NCBI RefSeq assembly: GCF_022581195.2
Contig: NC_061461.1
Location: 8,246,001-8,310,000 of the forward strand
Source of the DNA: Helicoverpa zea
Taxonomy: Eukaryota > Arthropoda > Insecta > Lepidoptera > Noctuidae
Direction of reading: 5' to 3'
DNA: 64,000 bases
The translations under genes and the position numbers were made by a program. This document shows, one piece after another, positions 9,966-20,946 of the stretch (positions are counted from its first letter, which is position 1; every line of letters begins with the position of its first letter). The notes beneath the pieces were generated by a model. That model made no database searches. It saw nothing but the letters and a program-made list of their open reading frames with translations, and had not been told where the DNA came from.

Positions 9966-12182
9966 ATGTGGAATTTCAAAGTGTTATTGTTGACCAGTGC
10001 CATTTTCGCGATTTGCGAGTCTGCGGCCATAAGTAAGCCTAGTGTTACGATAAACGTATATTACGTGTAACTTTAAAATAATTCATCGGTTAGATTCTTA
10101 ACTTTTTTTGAAGAATATTTTGATGTTTTGCAAGCGTCTGTATAGATTTTTTTAATAGAATAAAATTATTAATAATTAGAATCCAATAGAAGTTCACTGA
10201 TGATTTAAAAATCGACCTTTCGTAAAGTATTTATTTTCTATTAAACTGTATATTTTATTTCCCACTTTTTTACAGTTGACAAAGTAAATAAAAAGTGTAG
10301 TATAAATGACAACGCTTGTCTGCAAGATCTATATACAGTAATTTTAGACGACATAGCGGATAATGGGGTTCCAGAAATGGATATTCCTAAATTAGATCCC
10401 TACGCTTTAAAGAATAAAGAAGTTGAAGTACTCGGAATGATTAAAGCGACAATGATTGAAGGCTATGCAAAAGGTTACAAGAACTGTAAAACAACTAGTT
10501 TCAGGTAAGAGTTAATCGACACATTGAAAATATCCTCCTTTCTGAAAATAATTTTTAGGCACTTCATATTTGATAAGAATTTTATTTAAACACTGGGTAT
10601 TTGTAGCGAAAAGAAACTGGGCTATAAAATTGAACTAGATTTTTCTGCCCCGATATCGGCCACGGCGGCTGTTCTTATATAAGAAAATCAGCTAGCTTCG
10701 TAGGACATATTATAGTGTACAAGCATTTGCGAAGACACATATTCACTCACTATTCATAGTGTCGATGGGATGGTATTTCACGACCGGAGAGAGATCAGGC
10801 GCAGGACCGACATTAATATGCTCTCCGCTACACGGGTGTATCAATCATCCATTCAATGACAATAATTTTGGTATTTTTTTCAGCAACAACATTCAAACAC
10901 AGCGTACTTACGTAGAATTGGTATGTGAACCCTTTGCTGTCGAAGGAAGCTACAAGATTGAATCAACTCCTACACTCTTGGCACTCATTGGCGGTATCAA
11001 TATCCATGGTCAAGGAAAAGGTGGACTTGTTATTGGTAAGTAAAAGAAATATCTTTTTATTATAACAAACTTGACCTGGAAAAAATACTTTCACTATTAC
11101 AATTTAAGCTATGTACATTTCATTTGTCTGCGTCAGGATCATAGGATCAGGAGGATAGGATGAACAATTTATTCTGGAGGGTAGCAATTAGGTAGCAACT
11201 CTGGGTGAAAAAAAAAACTCAATACTTTTGCGCCGTTTTTTCATACTGGGAAAAGTGACAGTCATCCTGATATCAGAATGGCTGTCACCTTTAGATGCTG
11301 AATATCTTCAAAATCACGAGGGTAGCAATTAGTAGCAACTAATGGTAGCTGGAAGCAATTAGGTAGCAACTCTCTATATGTATTTCGAGAGGATCGGTGA
11401 GTTGTGACAGCGTTCCTGAGGCAGACTTTCATTCCTACCCTTAACGTTTGCAATAAAGAATCTTTACAGGCTGATTTGTTTTTGTTTAATTGCAGGGAAA
11501 GTAAAACTGAATCTAGATTTTGCATTCGAAGTGAAGAAACTTGACGATGGTGAGCTCCATTTCCAAGTAGATCCTGAAGATTCTGTGTACACATTTGAAG
11601 TACTGGACAAAATTACCTTCTCTGGTGACAGTTTATTTATTGGGAAACAAGATATTAGTGAGTATACTTTATAAAAACTTTAGATTGTAAAAAGAAGTTT
11701 TTTTCGTTGATTATTAAACTACATAGATAGCGGACTTCGTAGACTAGAGTTCGGTACATGATATCAAGTTATTTAGAAAAAAGAGCTACGTGATGTAACA
11801 CTTGTCTGTACATCTTCTGGCTATCGCTTTCATTCATCCTTCATTGAGATCGCCAGCGTGCCAAAAGTTGCTTAACCTTATGATCGATTGACCCCCGGGG
11901 CAGTTACTACAATTGTCTTAAACGTCTTTTTAACTTTTATGTTCATTTTGTTCCTCAGATTAACAACAAAAAAGAAAAGTTTATTAATTCATTGTATTTA
12001 TTACAGGTACCGTCGCAGTAAACATCGGCAACGAAAACTGGGAATTTCTCGCCAAGTCCTTTGGAAAACCTGTCCTAGATAAGGCTCTGGAAGTTTTCTA
12101 TGTGAACTGTAATAAGTTTTTAAGCAAAGTTCCTATTAAAGACTTGATCACTGACGATTTATCATCATACGCTAAGATCTAA
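9966..12182 (+). CDS. T2: JHBP/takeout-family secreted carrier protein
   Basis: Five coding exons: 9966-10032, 10276-10504, 10884-11035, 11496-11657 and 12007-12182, 786 bases and 261 residues. All introns are GT-AG with phases 1,2,1,1. Exon 1 encodes the signal peptide MWNFKVLLLTSAIFAICESA. Exon 2 has KCSINDNACLQDLYTV and DNGVPEMDIPKLDPYALK. Exon 3 has VCEPFAVEGSYKI and IHGQGKGGL, exon 4 FSGDSLFIGKQDI, exon 5 IGNENWEFLAKSFGKP and a C-terminal FLSKVPIK. This is a full-length JHBP-like fold with the conserved N-terminal cysteine pair and additional cysteines in exons 2, 3 and 5. It is the tandem paralogue of T3; the two proteins are clearly more alike than either is to T1 or T4. Intron 2 carries a SINE fragment. 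Expression in secretory tissue such as fat body is inference from the family. Confidence 0.95.
10656..10851 (-). mobile_element. Partial SINE in intron 2 of T2
   Basis: The reverse complement of the 7200-7436 part of the SINE: CCTGATCTCTCTCCGG, then CATCGA and AATATGTCCTACGAAG-type text, ending in GCCGTGGCC. It lies in T2 and not in T3, so it arrived after or independently of the duplication. Confidence 0.6.
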
Positions 12183-12284
12183 GATAGATTGAAGACTCAA
12201 TGCTGAATCCAAACGGTATTAAATTGTTATCCGTCCTAATATTAAGTAATGTAAAACGTAGTAAAATTACCTATCGAAAAAAAA

Positions 12285-12322
12285 AATAAAAACAAAATAA
12301 ATTATTTGAAAATTTTAATAAA
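12285..12322 (+). terminator. Poly(A) signals of T2
   Basis: AATAAA at 12285-12290, 12296-12301 and 12317-12322, 100-140 bases beyond the stop. The following AAGTCTCTTATTTCC matches AAGTCTCTCTTTACT after T3, so the 3' flank was duplicated too. Confidence 0.7.
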
Positions 12323-12679
12323 GTCTCTTATTTCCCGAATTAAATAGTTTACCTACTAATAAAAATTAGTATACCTGCTGGTATGTATTCAAAAGTATTT
12401 TGGTATTAATTATATAAGTGTATGCAAACCAGGTAACTTCTTCGACAGAAGCTAGTATACATATTTTAGTTTTGTGTAAAAAATTTAGGCCTACAGAAGT
12501 GAAAAATAGGCAATAATGGACATTAATACATTACAGAATTATTAATATTTGGTTATTGAATATTCAGTATTCTATTGAATATTAATCCGTAAGTTTTGAC
12601 TAGAGAACATACTTTCTGTAATAAATAGAAGTAAATTAATCCTCATCACAGGTTTTCTTCCTAAAGTCCTAAACATTCA

Positions 12680-13683
12680 AACACAAGTCTTAAATGAGCT
12701 TATATCCGGGTAGCTAATTTGACTAGGCTTATATACAACTCTTTTTCAGTATAATAAGATAATATTTAATTAAAATGATAAAAAATTCATATGCGCTCAA
12801 CAAAAACTTTATTATCATAAACGCTAATTAAATCTTGTTGAAGCTCAATACAGGCGAATAATATTTTGTTTAGTACTTCCCACTACTGAACCCACTGACT
12901 GAAACAAATATATATATTTTTAAGGTTCCACAAATCCATAAAAAGAACCATCTCGATCAGTGGGACACTCAAGAAAAATGGCATCCATGTGGAATCTTTA
13001 ACGCACTTTATTTCCCTTTCAAGCATCAAAACATGATTGTTTAAAGTGGTTTTCTTTCAAAAAGCGGTTACTACAATAAGAAAAACCTATGTATAATCAT
13101 CGGCACAAATCTTGAGCGATGGCCTTCAACTGCGCAGAAGTAATTTATTGGGTCCCTTTTGTGGTATCAAGTGAGGCGCGGGGGCAGGTTAAAGCGTGAT
13201 TGGCCCGCAGCGCATCGCGTCATAGCCGTCACTCGGGATTGGTTCTTTGCTTAAATCACTTCTGCGCAGGTGAAGGTCAGCACTCAAGATTCGTGCCGAT
13301 GATTCTATCTTGCCGAAAATAACAGCACTTCCATCTAACGTGATAATGCCGCTAGCCTGTTGGGCACGATACTCTTTCGGAGTGATGAGGATTAATTTTA
13401 TGATGCCTTCTTTTTTCTGCTTCTAAGTGTATTTTTTATCTAAATTGCCAAGAAGAGCCACGCTTTACTCTTGGAACATAGGAATAGTTCATCTTGTATC
13501 GTTAAACTTTAAATAATATCTATTTAATTTACCTCATATGATAAAAAATGGGAGTACGGAATTCATGGTACAATGAACGCAACTCTGACTCGCCTGGTGT
13601 TTTTTCCTACTTAAATTCTAATTACTTATTTAATTAAAAATTCATATAATTCATCTTTTTTCTTTAAAGTATTTCCAAAAACG
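12680..13683 (+). promoter_or_regulatory. Upstream region of T3 with a MITE insertion
   Basis: Homologous to the T2 upstream block (AGGCTTATATACAACT, CATAAACGCTAATTAAATC, AATAATATTTTGTTTAG) but interrupted by extra sequence including the inverted-repeat element at 13095-13304. The proximal part (AATTAAAAATTCAT... TATATAAATTG) again matches T2. Confidence 0.65.
13095..13304. mobile_element. 210-bp MITE upstream of T3
   Basis: The ends are AATCATCGGCACAAATCTTG and its reverse complement CAAGATTCGTGCCGATGATT. The inverted match continues through CTGCGCAG to arms of about 50 bp, and the centre is GC-rich. There is no coding capacity. The flanks do not give a clear target-site duplication, so the superfamily is not assigned. 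Confidence 0.75.
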
Positions 13684-13690
13684 TATATAA
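13684..13690 (+). promoter_or_regulatory. TATA box of T3
   Basis: TATATAA, then TTCGTTTAGTGCCACCCAAA before the ATG. This aligns base for base with the T2 promoter. Confidence 0.75.
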
Positions 13691-13757
13691 ATTGGGGAGG
13701 TTCCCGTAAACCAACATTCGTTTAGTGCCACCCAAAGTAAACAGTAGTTAAGTTAAA

Positions 13758-15836
13758 ATGTGGAAATTCAAAGTTTTATTGTTGACCAGTGCCATCTTCG
13801 TGATTTGCGAATCTTCAGCCATACGTAAGTGTTATTATAAAATAATATAAATGTCGGGACAACTTTTCACACACGGTCGGTTAGCCCCCGTGTTATTAAT
13901 TAACTTGTGTTAAGGGTGCTAACACAACTGATAAATTACATATAGATACATAATATAGGTATACACATTTTTATAAATACATATTGTAACACCCAGATCA
14001 CAGCCAACAAGCATTCTCATCACACAAAATGTCGACCGAATCGGGAATCGAACCCAAAAACATAATAAAAACTTCATCAAATTGTTAGTTAAATATATGT
14101 TTAATTTTCCATTCTCTTACAGTTAAAAAGGTAAATAAGAAGTGCAGCATAAATGACAACGATTGTCTGAAAGATGTATATTCTGCAGTATTAGCAGATT
14201 TAGCGGACAATGGTGCCCCAGCAATGAATATTCCTATATTAGATCCTTACGCTATAAAGAATAAACAAATTGAAGTCCTTGGTATGATTAAAGCGACGAT
14301 GGTCGAAGGCTATGGAAAAGGTTTTAAGACCTGTCAATTAACTGGGTTCAGGTAAGAAGTTATCAAACCATGGAAAATATTATAACATTAGTACCCATTT
14401 ACAAATCTCGTTTATGGAAATAACTAAAGATTATGTCCGTCACTCTACGATTGAATTCACGATTTTCTTAAAAAAAAAAATACCAACTGTTGGGCCGTCT
14501 GTCGGCCGACTGTTTAGTCTCCAGTGTGCGGATAGGCTATCTTAAGATTTAAACTTTATTTTAACACCCAAAGGGGAGAAATGAAACTTGATTGTTCTAT
14601 CACTCTTTTGTTGTTCTATAATCAACATCATCATCATATCAGCCAATTGCCATCCATTGCTCAAGGCCTATGTTTTTCCATTGACTGTTATCTTGGTAAT
14701 TTTTCAGCAACAACTTACAAACACAGCGCGTTTACGTAGAAATGGTATGTGAACCATTTGCTGTCGAAGGAAATTACAAGATTGAAGCTACTCCTACACT
14801 CTCGGCACTTATTGGAGGTATCAAAGTTTATGGTCAAGGAAAAGGTGGTCTCGCCATTGGTAAGCAATAGAAATAGTAAATATTTTTTTTATATTAAAAG
14901 TTAAATGAGGTTTTTGGGTAAAATAACAAAGACGCTATCGTATCATGAAAAAAATAGCTAGCTGGAATTTTAAACTTACTTGAGAGAGAAAAAATACTTT
15001 CATACCTTTTGATTATCTGTTGCATTATAACAATCAAAGGTATTGATATTCAAAGCAAACCTATTACTAAGATTGACTGTCATAAAACATGTAAATGTGT
15101 GTGCAACCAATAAGTGGTATATTAATGTCCTATTTACATAGTTCTTATGCGTAGGCTAAAAATGTTTTTGTTTAATTACAGGGAAACTAAAACTGAAATT
15201 AGATTTAGCTTATGAAGTGAAGAAACTTGATGGTGACCTCCATTTCCTGGTAAATCCTGAAGACTCCACATATACATATGAAGTACTGGATAAAATAACA
15301 TTCTCTGGTGACAGTTTATTCATTGGAAAACAGGATATTAGTGAGTATACTTTAAATAAACTTTTGAATGTAGTTTTCTTTGATTGTAAAAGAATTATAG
15401 TGGGTTATTAGTCGAAGGGAGTTATTAGCACATTATACCAATTTTATGCTATTTCGAGAAAAGGGTCGACTTAGAGATTAACTACGTTTGTCTTATCTTT
15501 TGCCAATCGCTGCTTTACCTTATGATCGATTGCCCCGTGCGGCTGTTACCTACTTAGCTACTCTAGTTTTATGTATATGTCCTTTTGGTTTTTATTCATT
15601 CGTATTCATTTTATGTGAAAAATTTTCTTTTATTTAAAATATTTAAATTATTTTATTCAGGTTCTGTAGCAGTGAACATCGGCAACGAAAACTGGGAATT
15701 CATCGCCAAGTCTTTCGGAAAACCTATCCTAGATAAGGTTCTGGAAGTTTTCTATGTGAACTGTAATAAGTTTTTCAGCAAAGTTCCTATTAAAGAATGG
15801 ATCACTGACGACTTATCATCATACGTTAAGAGCTAA
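13758..15836 (+). CDS. T3: JHBP/takeout-family secreted carrier protein
   Basis: Five coding exons: 13758-13824, 14123-14351, 14708-14859, 15182-15340 and 15661-15836, 783 bases and 260 residues, with phases 1,2,1,1 and all GT-AG. The signal peptide is MWKFKVLLLTSAIFVICESS. Family landmarks are KCSINDNDCLKDVYSAV, NIPILDPYAIKNKQIEV, VCEPFAVEGNYKIEATP, KVYGQGKGGLAI, FSGDSLFIGKQDI and VNIGNENWEFIAKSFGKP. Exon 4 is one codon shorter than in T2. No frameshift or stop is seen, so both tandem copies look functional. The changes cluster in exon 2 (for example GVPEMDIP in T2, GAPAMNIP here), which may affect ligand choice; that is inference. It is tail-to-tail with T4, with 0.8 kb between stops. Confidence 0.95.
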
Positions 15837-15932
15837 GATGTCCTGACGGCAATCTGTATCCAAAGGGTATAAAATCTAATAGTTTCAATCCAGCAATGTA
15901 AAACTCACTAAAATGTTTGAAGAAAAACGTAA

Positions 15933-15938
15933 AATAAA
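15933..15938 (+). terminator. Poly(A) signal of T3
   Basis: AATAAA about 100 bases after the stop, followed by AAAGTCTCTCTTTAC shared with T2. Confidence 0.65.
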
Positions 15939-15939
15939 T

Positions 15940-16580
15940 GATATCAAATTAAAGAAAGTCTCTCTTTACTTAAAGCAAATAGATTACCCACTAATAGTAA
16001 GACCTACTGGTATTTATTCATAAGCTTTTTGGTGTAACACTGCATTGATATTATTTATTATAAGGGCGTGCAAGACAAGTGATTCCGTGGGCAGAAGCAA
16101 GAATACATATTATTATAGATTTGTGCACCTATTAATAAAATATCTAGAGCTAGCCCATGACCATTTTGTGAGATAACAAACAGATAATTAATCAATTCAG
16201 TAGATAATACTGTACGTCATCGAACATATTTTTTTTGATTTTATTTCCACGGTCTACGCGTGCGTTTTTTATGTTTCGTAAGTTAATGTGACCTTTGAAA
16301 TATCCTTAGATAGTACAAGTTTAAATGTTATTTTTCTCTTGGTCTTTTGTCTTACATGTCTTTTACATTATTGTATGTGCGCATAGTGAATGAATTAGAT
16401 GTGAAACAGCGAAGGTCATATAGGTCACATTGTTTTTTGTAAAATATCGGCGACTCTATGCACAACCCACTATAAGCCGACCTCAACGTAGTTGAAAGGC
16501 TAGCTAGATCAAGAGTTTGAAAACATAAGTTCTAAGGTTCTAAACCAAGTGTAAATAAAACAGAATAATCAATAAGTCAC
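15940..16580. other. Convergent T3/T4 intergenic DNA
   Basis: AT-rich with no supported gene. Minus-strand ATTAAA at 16583-16588 is the best visible poly(A)-signal candidate for T4. Confidence 0.4.
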
Positions 16581-16653
16581 TATTTAATTACGTTTCAGAG
16601 GACCGTACAAAATAAGCCAAAAGGGTTCATGGAATGGTTTACAAAATAGTGAT

Positions 16654-19477
16654 TCAGGGTTTCAGATAAGGCGACAAGTCCTCAATGATGTAGTGTCTTG
16701 CTGGCACGCTGTCAAAGAAATAGCCAACAAACTTGAAGTAGGACTCCACGGATTTGTCCATAAATGGCTGAGCACATGTCGACATTACGATTCGCCAGTT
16801 TTCGTTCATCATCTCGAGCATGAGTTCACCTGAAAGTGAAATGCATTGTCATTAATTTTAGTTACAGAATTTCCAATGTTAGCCTACTACCCAATTCCGT
16901 TAGATTCCTGGGTTTGCCTGAAATCGGTTGGTCGGTTTTAAAAACTTTCGCAAAGCAGCTCCGACTCCGGAAGTTGGTGGACCAACACCACAGTTAATGT
17001 AAAAAATGGATCCCTATTTCTAAACTTTAAAGATATTGTATTAATACTTACTGATATCCTCGTCCCCCACAACAATATTATCAGCGGCATACACCACTTT
17101 CTCTCGATTTTCATAGTCGTACTTGATGAGGTCGTAAATACATTTTATGTAGATCTCCCCGTCATCGTGCTGTATTACGTTAAAGGGGAAATCGAATATC
17201 AGATGCATGTTTTCTGGAATAAAAAAATAATAACTTTTTAATCGTATATTTAAATTAATTAACTTTTTTTTTAGTCAGCGATCCTATTTCTCTAACGAAA
17301 TAATTGTAAGTTTGAATGGTACATTCAGGAGCAAAAAGTAACAAAATATCTGAATACAAAAAATCTCCATTATTTACAGAACCCTCTATTTAAATGAAAT
17401 CATTTACCAGTTTCAGATTTTCCATATCCATTGCCGTGCATATATTCTTCTCCAAGGAAGTTCTTGAACAACGGACTGAAAGCTTCCATTATGTAATGCC
17501 CCTCTACTGAAATATCACATGTGTTTTCCTGGTGTCCTATTCCTTCAGTTATATTAATACTGAAAAAAATATCGATTAAATAACATTATAGTATGATTTT
17601 ATCCTTCTAAAATAACAACTTCTTGGTAGGTATGCATAAAAGATAAACTATGTAGAATGAGGTCAAATATCATTCTCATTCACCAGTCATCCAAAATGTA
17701 ACTTCTTATTCGGATATACGTCAAATCAAAAGTCAATCTGTATCCAGTAAATAACATTCAAATTAAATTAATGTTTCTTTCAAAACTATCACTTGCTGAT
17801 GATAAAGGCAAAATATCTTACAAAAAATCTAACGATCAATTTTTATCCATAACTCTAACTCTAAAGCAAAGTTTCGCAACATGAGCGCTACAAACCAACT
17901 GACAAACTCACACAAGCTATTATTCCACGGTCACTACTCAAGGGAACTATTAGGCACACTCCATTTAGCCGATCTTAACATTACCGTGTCTAACGCAATT
18001 TCCATAATAACTATGTCCATAAGCAGAAAAAAACTGTCATAATTTTATGCTGGAGTTATTTTTTTTGTTTTTTGTTTACACTCGTATGCATATTTTAAAG
18101 TATCAAAGAATTATTGAACATTTAAAGTGCATTGTCATTTTCTTTTTCCAAAAACAGTTTTTGACCTAATGCAAAAATTACACTAAAAGTTATACCTATT
18201 GCCAATAAAAATGCGAGTTTGAATAGAAATTGACGTCATTCAAAGGCATTTTTTTTGCTCACTTTTTTTTTCAAAAAAAGTTTGATCCTTTGCAGCACTT
18301 TTTGAACTTTTGACCATTTTTATGACGTCATAAAAAAAACCTTCTTTATTCGGTGCAATTCTGCATAAGCGCAATCATAAGTTAGCTTAATACTCACCTG
18401 AATTTTTCAACAATGCATTCCTTGATTCCTTTCGCCATGCCTTCTACTATTGTTAAGTTCGCCACTTCATGGATATTAAAAGTAACATTTTCTATAATCA
18501 TAGGTTCCATCGGTGGTATATCTTGTTCGGGCAGTCCATTCTCGATTATTTCCTTGATCACCATTTCATATAAGTCTCTTAGACAATCGGAATCGTCCAG
18601 GTGGCATTTTGGGAGGTCTTCAACTGGAAAGATTAAAAAAAATGAAAAATTGCATTTTGCATGAGCAACAGACTTAGGTCCAAAACCAGTGTTTATTGAG
18701 AATCGAACAATCATTTAATACTAGTGAAGTATCACTTCACATAATTTAAACATTCTATCTATAGCAAGTTCTTATCATAATTAGCGATTATTTGAATTAA
18801 TTTAAAGATACAATCTTCATATTCTTTGTTCTTGATACCTCGCGTTGAGAATATTACCCATCGGAAAAAAATATTGATAAAAGAAAATTCGGAAGAAGCG
18901 AAAGATAGCTCATAGGGTTATCGGTCGTCGGAAACCATAATAAATAAGGGGAGGAAACAATACAATCGTTATTTATTTGAAGGTTGGAAATAACCTCAAT
19001 TTTTACATGGCATGACGACGCCATGTTGGTTTAACATTAATCATCTGCCTAGCCGTTTCCCAAGTATTTTGGGGTCGGCTTCCAGTCTAACCGGATGCAG
19101 CTGAGTACAAGTGTTTTACACGCAGCGACTAACTATGTGACCTCCTTAACCCAGTTACCCGGGAAACCCAATATGCCAATGTAAGCCTGGTTGTCAGACT
19201 ACCTGGCTTCTGACTACACGTAACGACGGCCAAAGATGTTCAAAAGACAACCGGGACCTACAGTTTATCGTGCTTTCCGAAATACGGTTTGTTTAACTTT
19301 AATATTTTGTCCTGTATAATATAACTAAAGATTTTCGATCGGGATTTTAAAGTACAAAATGCACTGTCAAAAACACAGTCAGAGTATAAAACTGAATGTT
19401 GGAAACTAACCAACAATGGATTCACATAAAGCGAAAAATGTGAACGTAAACCACACTGCGGAATTTGTAACCAACAT
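16654..19477 (-). CDS. T4: JHBP/takeout-family secreted carrier protein
   Basis: Five coding exons on the minus strand: 19477-19411, 18623-18398, 17559-17408, 17213-17052 and 16829-16654, 783 bases and 260 residues, with phases 1,2,1,1. Exon 1 encodes the signal peptide MLVTNSAVWFTFTFFALCES. Exon 2 has the cysteine pair in KCHLDDSDCLRDLYEM and then ENGLPEQDIPPMEPMII. Exon 3 has NTCDISVEGHYIM and HGNGYGKSE, exon 4 a shortened, acidic VVGDEDI where relatives have IGKQ(D/E), and exon 5 NENWRIVMSTCAQPFMDKS. The exon lengths match T1-T3, which supports the model although exon 1 is separated by a 787-base intron. The first donor is GTTAGT, weaker than the others. It is more diverged than T2/T3 but has no inactivating change. 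Confidence 0.9.
16900..16995. repeat. SINE fragment in intron 4 of T4
   Basis: GATTCCTGGGTTTGCC, then GGTTTTAAAAACTTTCGCAA and GGAAGTTGGTG match the tRNA-like SINE (7130-7215) in the same order. It is short and diverged. Confidence 0.45.
19037..19283 (-). repeat. LINE 3' tail (GATGAT family), minus copy in T4 intron 1
   Basis: AATCATCTGCCTAGCCGTTT, then TTGGGGTCGGCTTCCAGTCT, CAGCTGAGTAC and GGCTTCTGACTACACGTAAC form the reverse complement of the 56984-57172 copy. Confidence 0.65.
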
Positions 19478-19506
19478 TTTAATGTAATTTTGCATTCTAT
19501 CTTTGG

Positions 19507-19514
19507 TTTATATA
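19507..19514 (-). promoter_or_regulatory. TATA-like box near T4 exon 1
   Basis: TATATAAA on the minus strand only 30 bases before the T4 ATG. With normal TATA spacing the leader would be almost absent, so either the leader is very short or another upstream start is used. Weak call. Confidence 0.3.
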
Positions 19515-19759
19515 AAAACACTGAACGGAGATTGTATCAAACATGTTTATGATAGGCATTTGTGAACTACTAATTTATGTTGTACATAGATCTATAAAAG
19601 AGATTCTTTGTCGATACATTGTTGATAGAATCACCAGTAAATGGTACAGTGCGCTCTAATTTTAGATATAAATTAAATAAACAACAGTAAAATTGCATTT
19701 GCAACTAACAGTTATATCCTGAAGTTTCATGTAAAAGTTATATTCTGTTCATTATTATT

Positions 19760-20075
19760 TTCATACTAACTGTTGCCTGCGACTTCGTCTGCGTGAGCAA
19801 TATAGAATTTCCAATTGCGTTTATTTAATAATTCATTGCTCAACCCCCGTAGGTGATAGCGTGATAATATATAGCCTATGTGTTGAACCGGCCCCCAGGT
19901 AATAGTCATGAAAAATTTGATTTAAATCCATGCAGTACTTTTTGAGTTTATCCGGGACAAACATACAGATAAACAGATAAACAGACATATAGACAAAAAT
20001 TCCAAAAACTACATATTTGGGTTCAGAATCGATTATGGATCACCCCGCAAGTATTCTTAAAAAAAATATTCAATG
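19760..20075. repeat. Interspersed repeat, Helitron-like left end
   Basis: GTTGCCTGCGACTTCGTCTG, then AGCCTATGTGTTGAACC, GGGACAAACATACAGATAAA and GGATCACCCCGCAAG are elements typical of lepidopteran interspersed repeats with a '...GACGAAGTCGC' terminus. Family assignment is tentative. Confidence 0.45.
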
Positions 20076-20579
20076 TACAGTTTTGACTTTCCTATCATTT
20101 TATTATACATACTAGTGGAAAACCCGGCTTCGCTCGGGTGAAATTTGACTCATAATACACGTCTAGTTGCAAAATGTAGGTAGAAATTTCTGTAGTCATT
20201 GGGTCTCAAGGAATATTAAAGGAATAAGCAAGGCATAGATTCGTATAGCTTCGTTCGTTATGTTTAATAAATATAATAAATAAAAACTGCAAAAGTTTTT
20301 ACACAAATTATTTTTATTTCAAATTAACATTCAAAATAAACTAACACAAATTAACAAAACATATAATTTTTAAGGTTTACTCTGTGTAAACCTCTTTGTT
20401 TTAAGCACTCAGTCTTTTTCTTTACTTTGACAGGTAGATAAGTACTTACTAATTTTAAAAATAAAATATGAAATTGTGGTTCTTTATCCAAATTGGCTAA
20501 ATCAAGAATAATATTAGGAAGTATGTAAATTGTAATTTTACAATGAGTACTTATCCGAGAATTTGGCAAAGGTACTTAT

Positions 20580-20880
20580 AAAAAAATATTCTCTATTATA
20601 CATCAGAGGTTGATTATCACAAAATTTCTCTATATATAACATTTTTCGATAAATATTTATCACCTTTCAAGCCTTGTTCAGTGGTATTGATAATTTGAAT
20701 TTTTACATCATCGAATCTTTGAACTCGAAATAATTGCCGAGGAAGTTTAAAATCAATTGCTTCATTCAAACATCTTTCCCATTCTTGATCGTCAAAAAGG
20801 AGCTTGAGCAGCTTCTCGAAATGAGTTGTAAATCATATTTTCATAAGTTCTAACATTCAACTCTTCGTTATCGACCTTAA
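20580..20880 (-). pseudogene. Frameshifted coding relic beside the zinc-cluster gene
   Basis: On the minus strand, after a possible acceptor (CTCCTTTAAG at about 20875), one frame reads VDNEELNVRTYENMIYN until about 20825. A second, overlapping frame continues as HFEKLLKLLFDDQEWERCLN, then LFRVQRFDDVKIQ and NTTEQGLKGDKY, and stops near 20619. The composition is protein-like (amphipathic, Leu/Asp/Glu-rich), but a one-base frame change near 20820-20830 separates the parts. The phase of the exon upstream (donor AT|GTGAGG at 20950) does not fit either frame. I read it as a decayed or mis-sequenced 3' part of the neighbouring gene. Function unknown. Confidence 0.4.
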
Positions 20881-20946
20881 AGGAGAAAATATATTAGATA
20901 AATATTCAAATAATAATAACTATTGTGAATGTATGTAGGTATATCC

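Noticed and set aside
18413..18664. 83-residue plus-strand frame
   Set aside because: Antisense shadow of T4 exon 2. The same applies to 3389-3619 opposite T1 exon 2.
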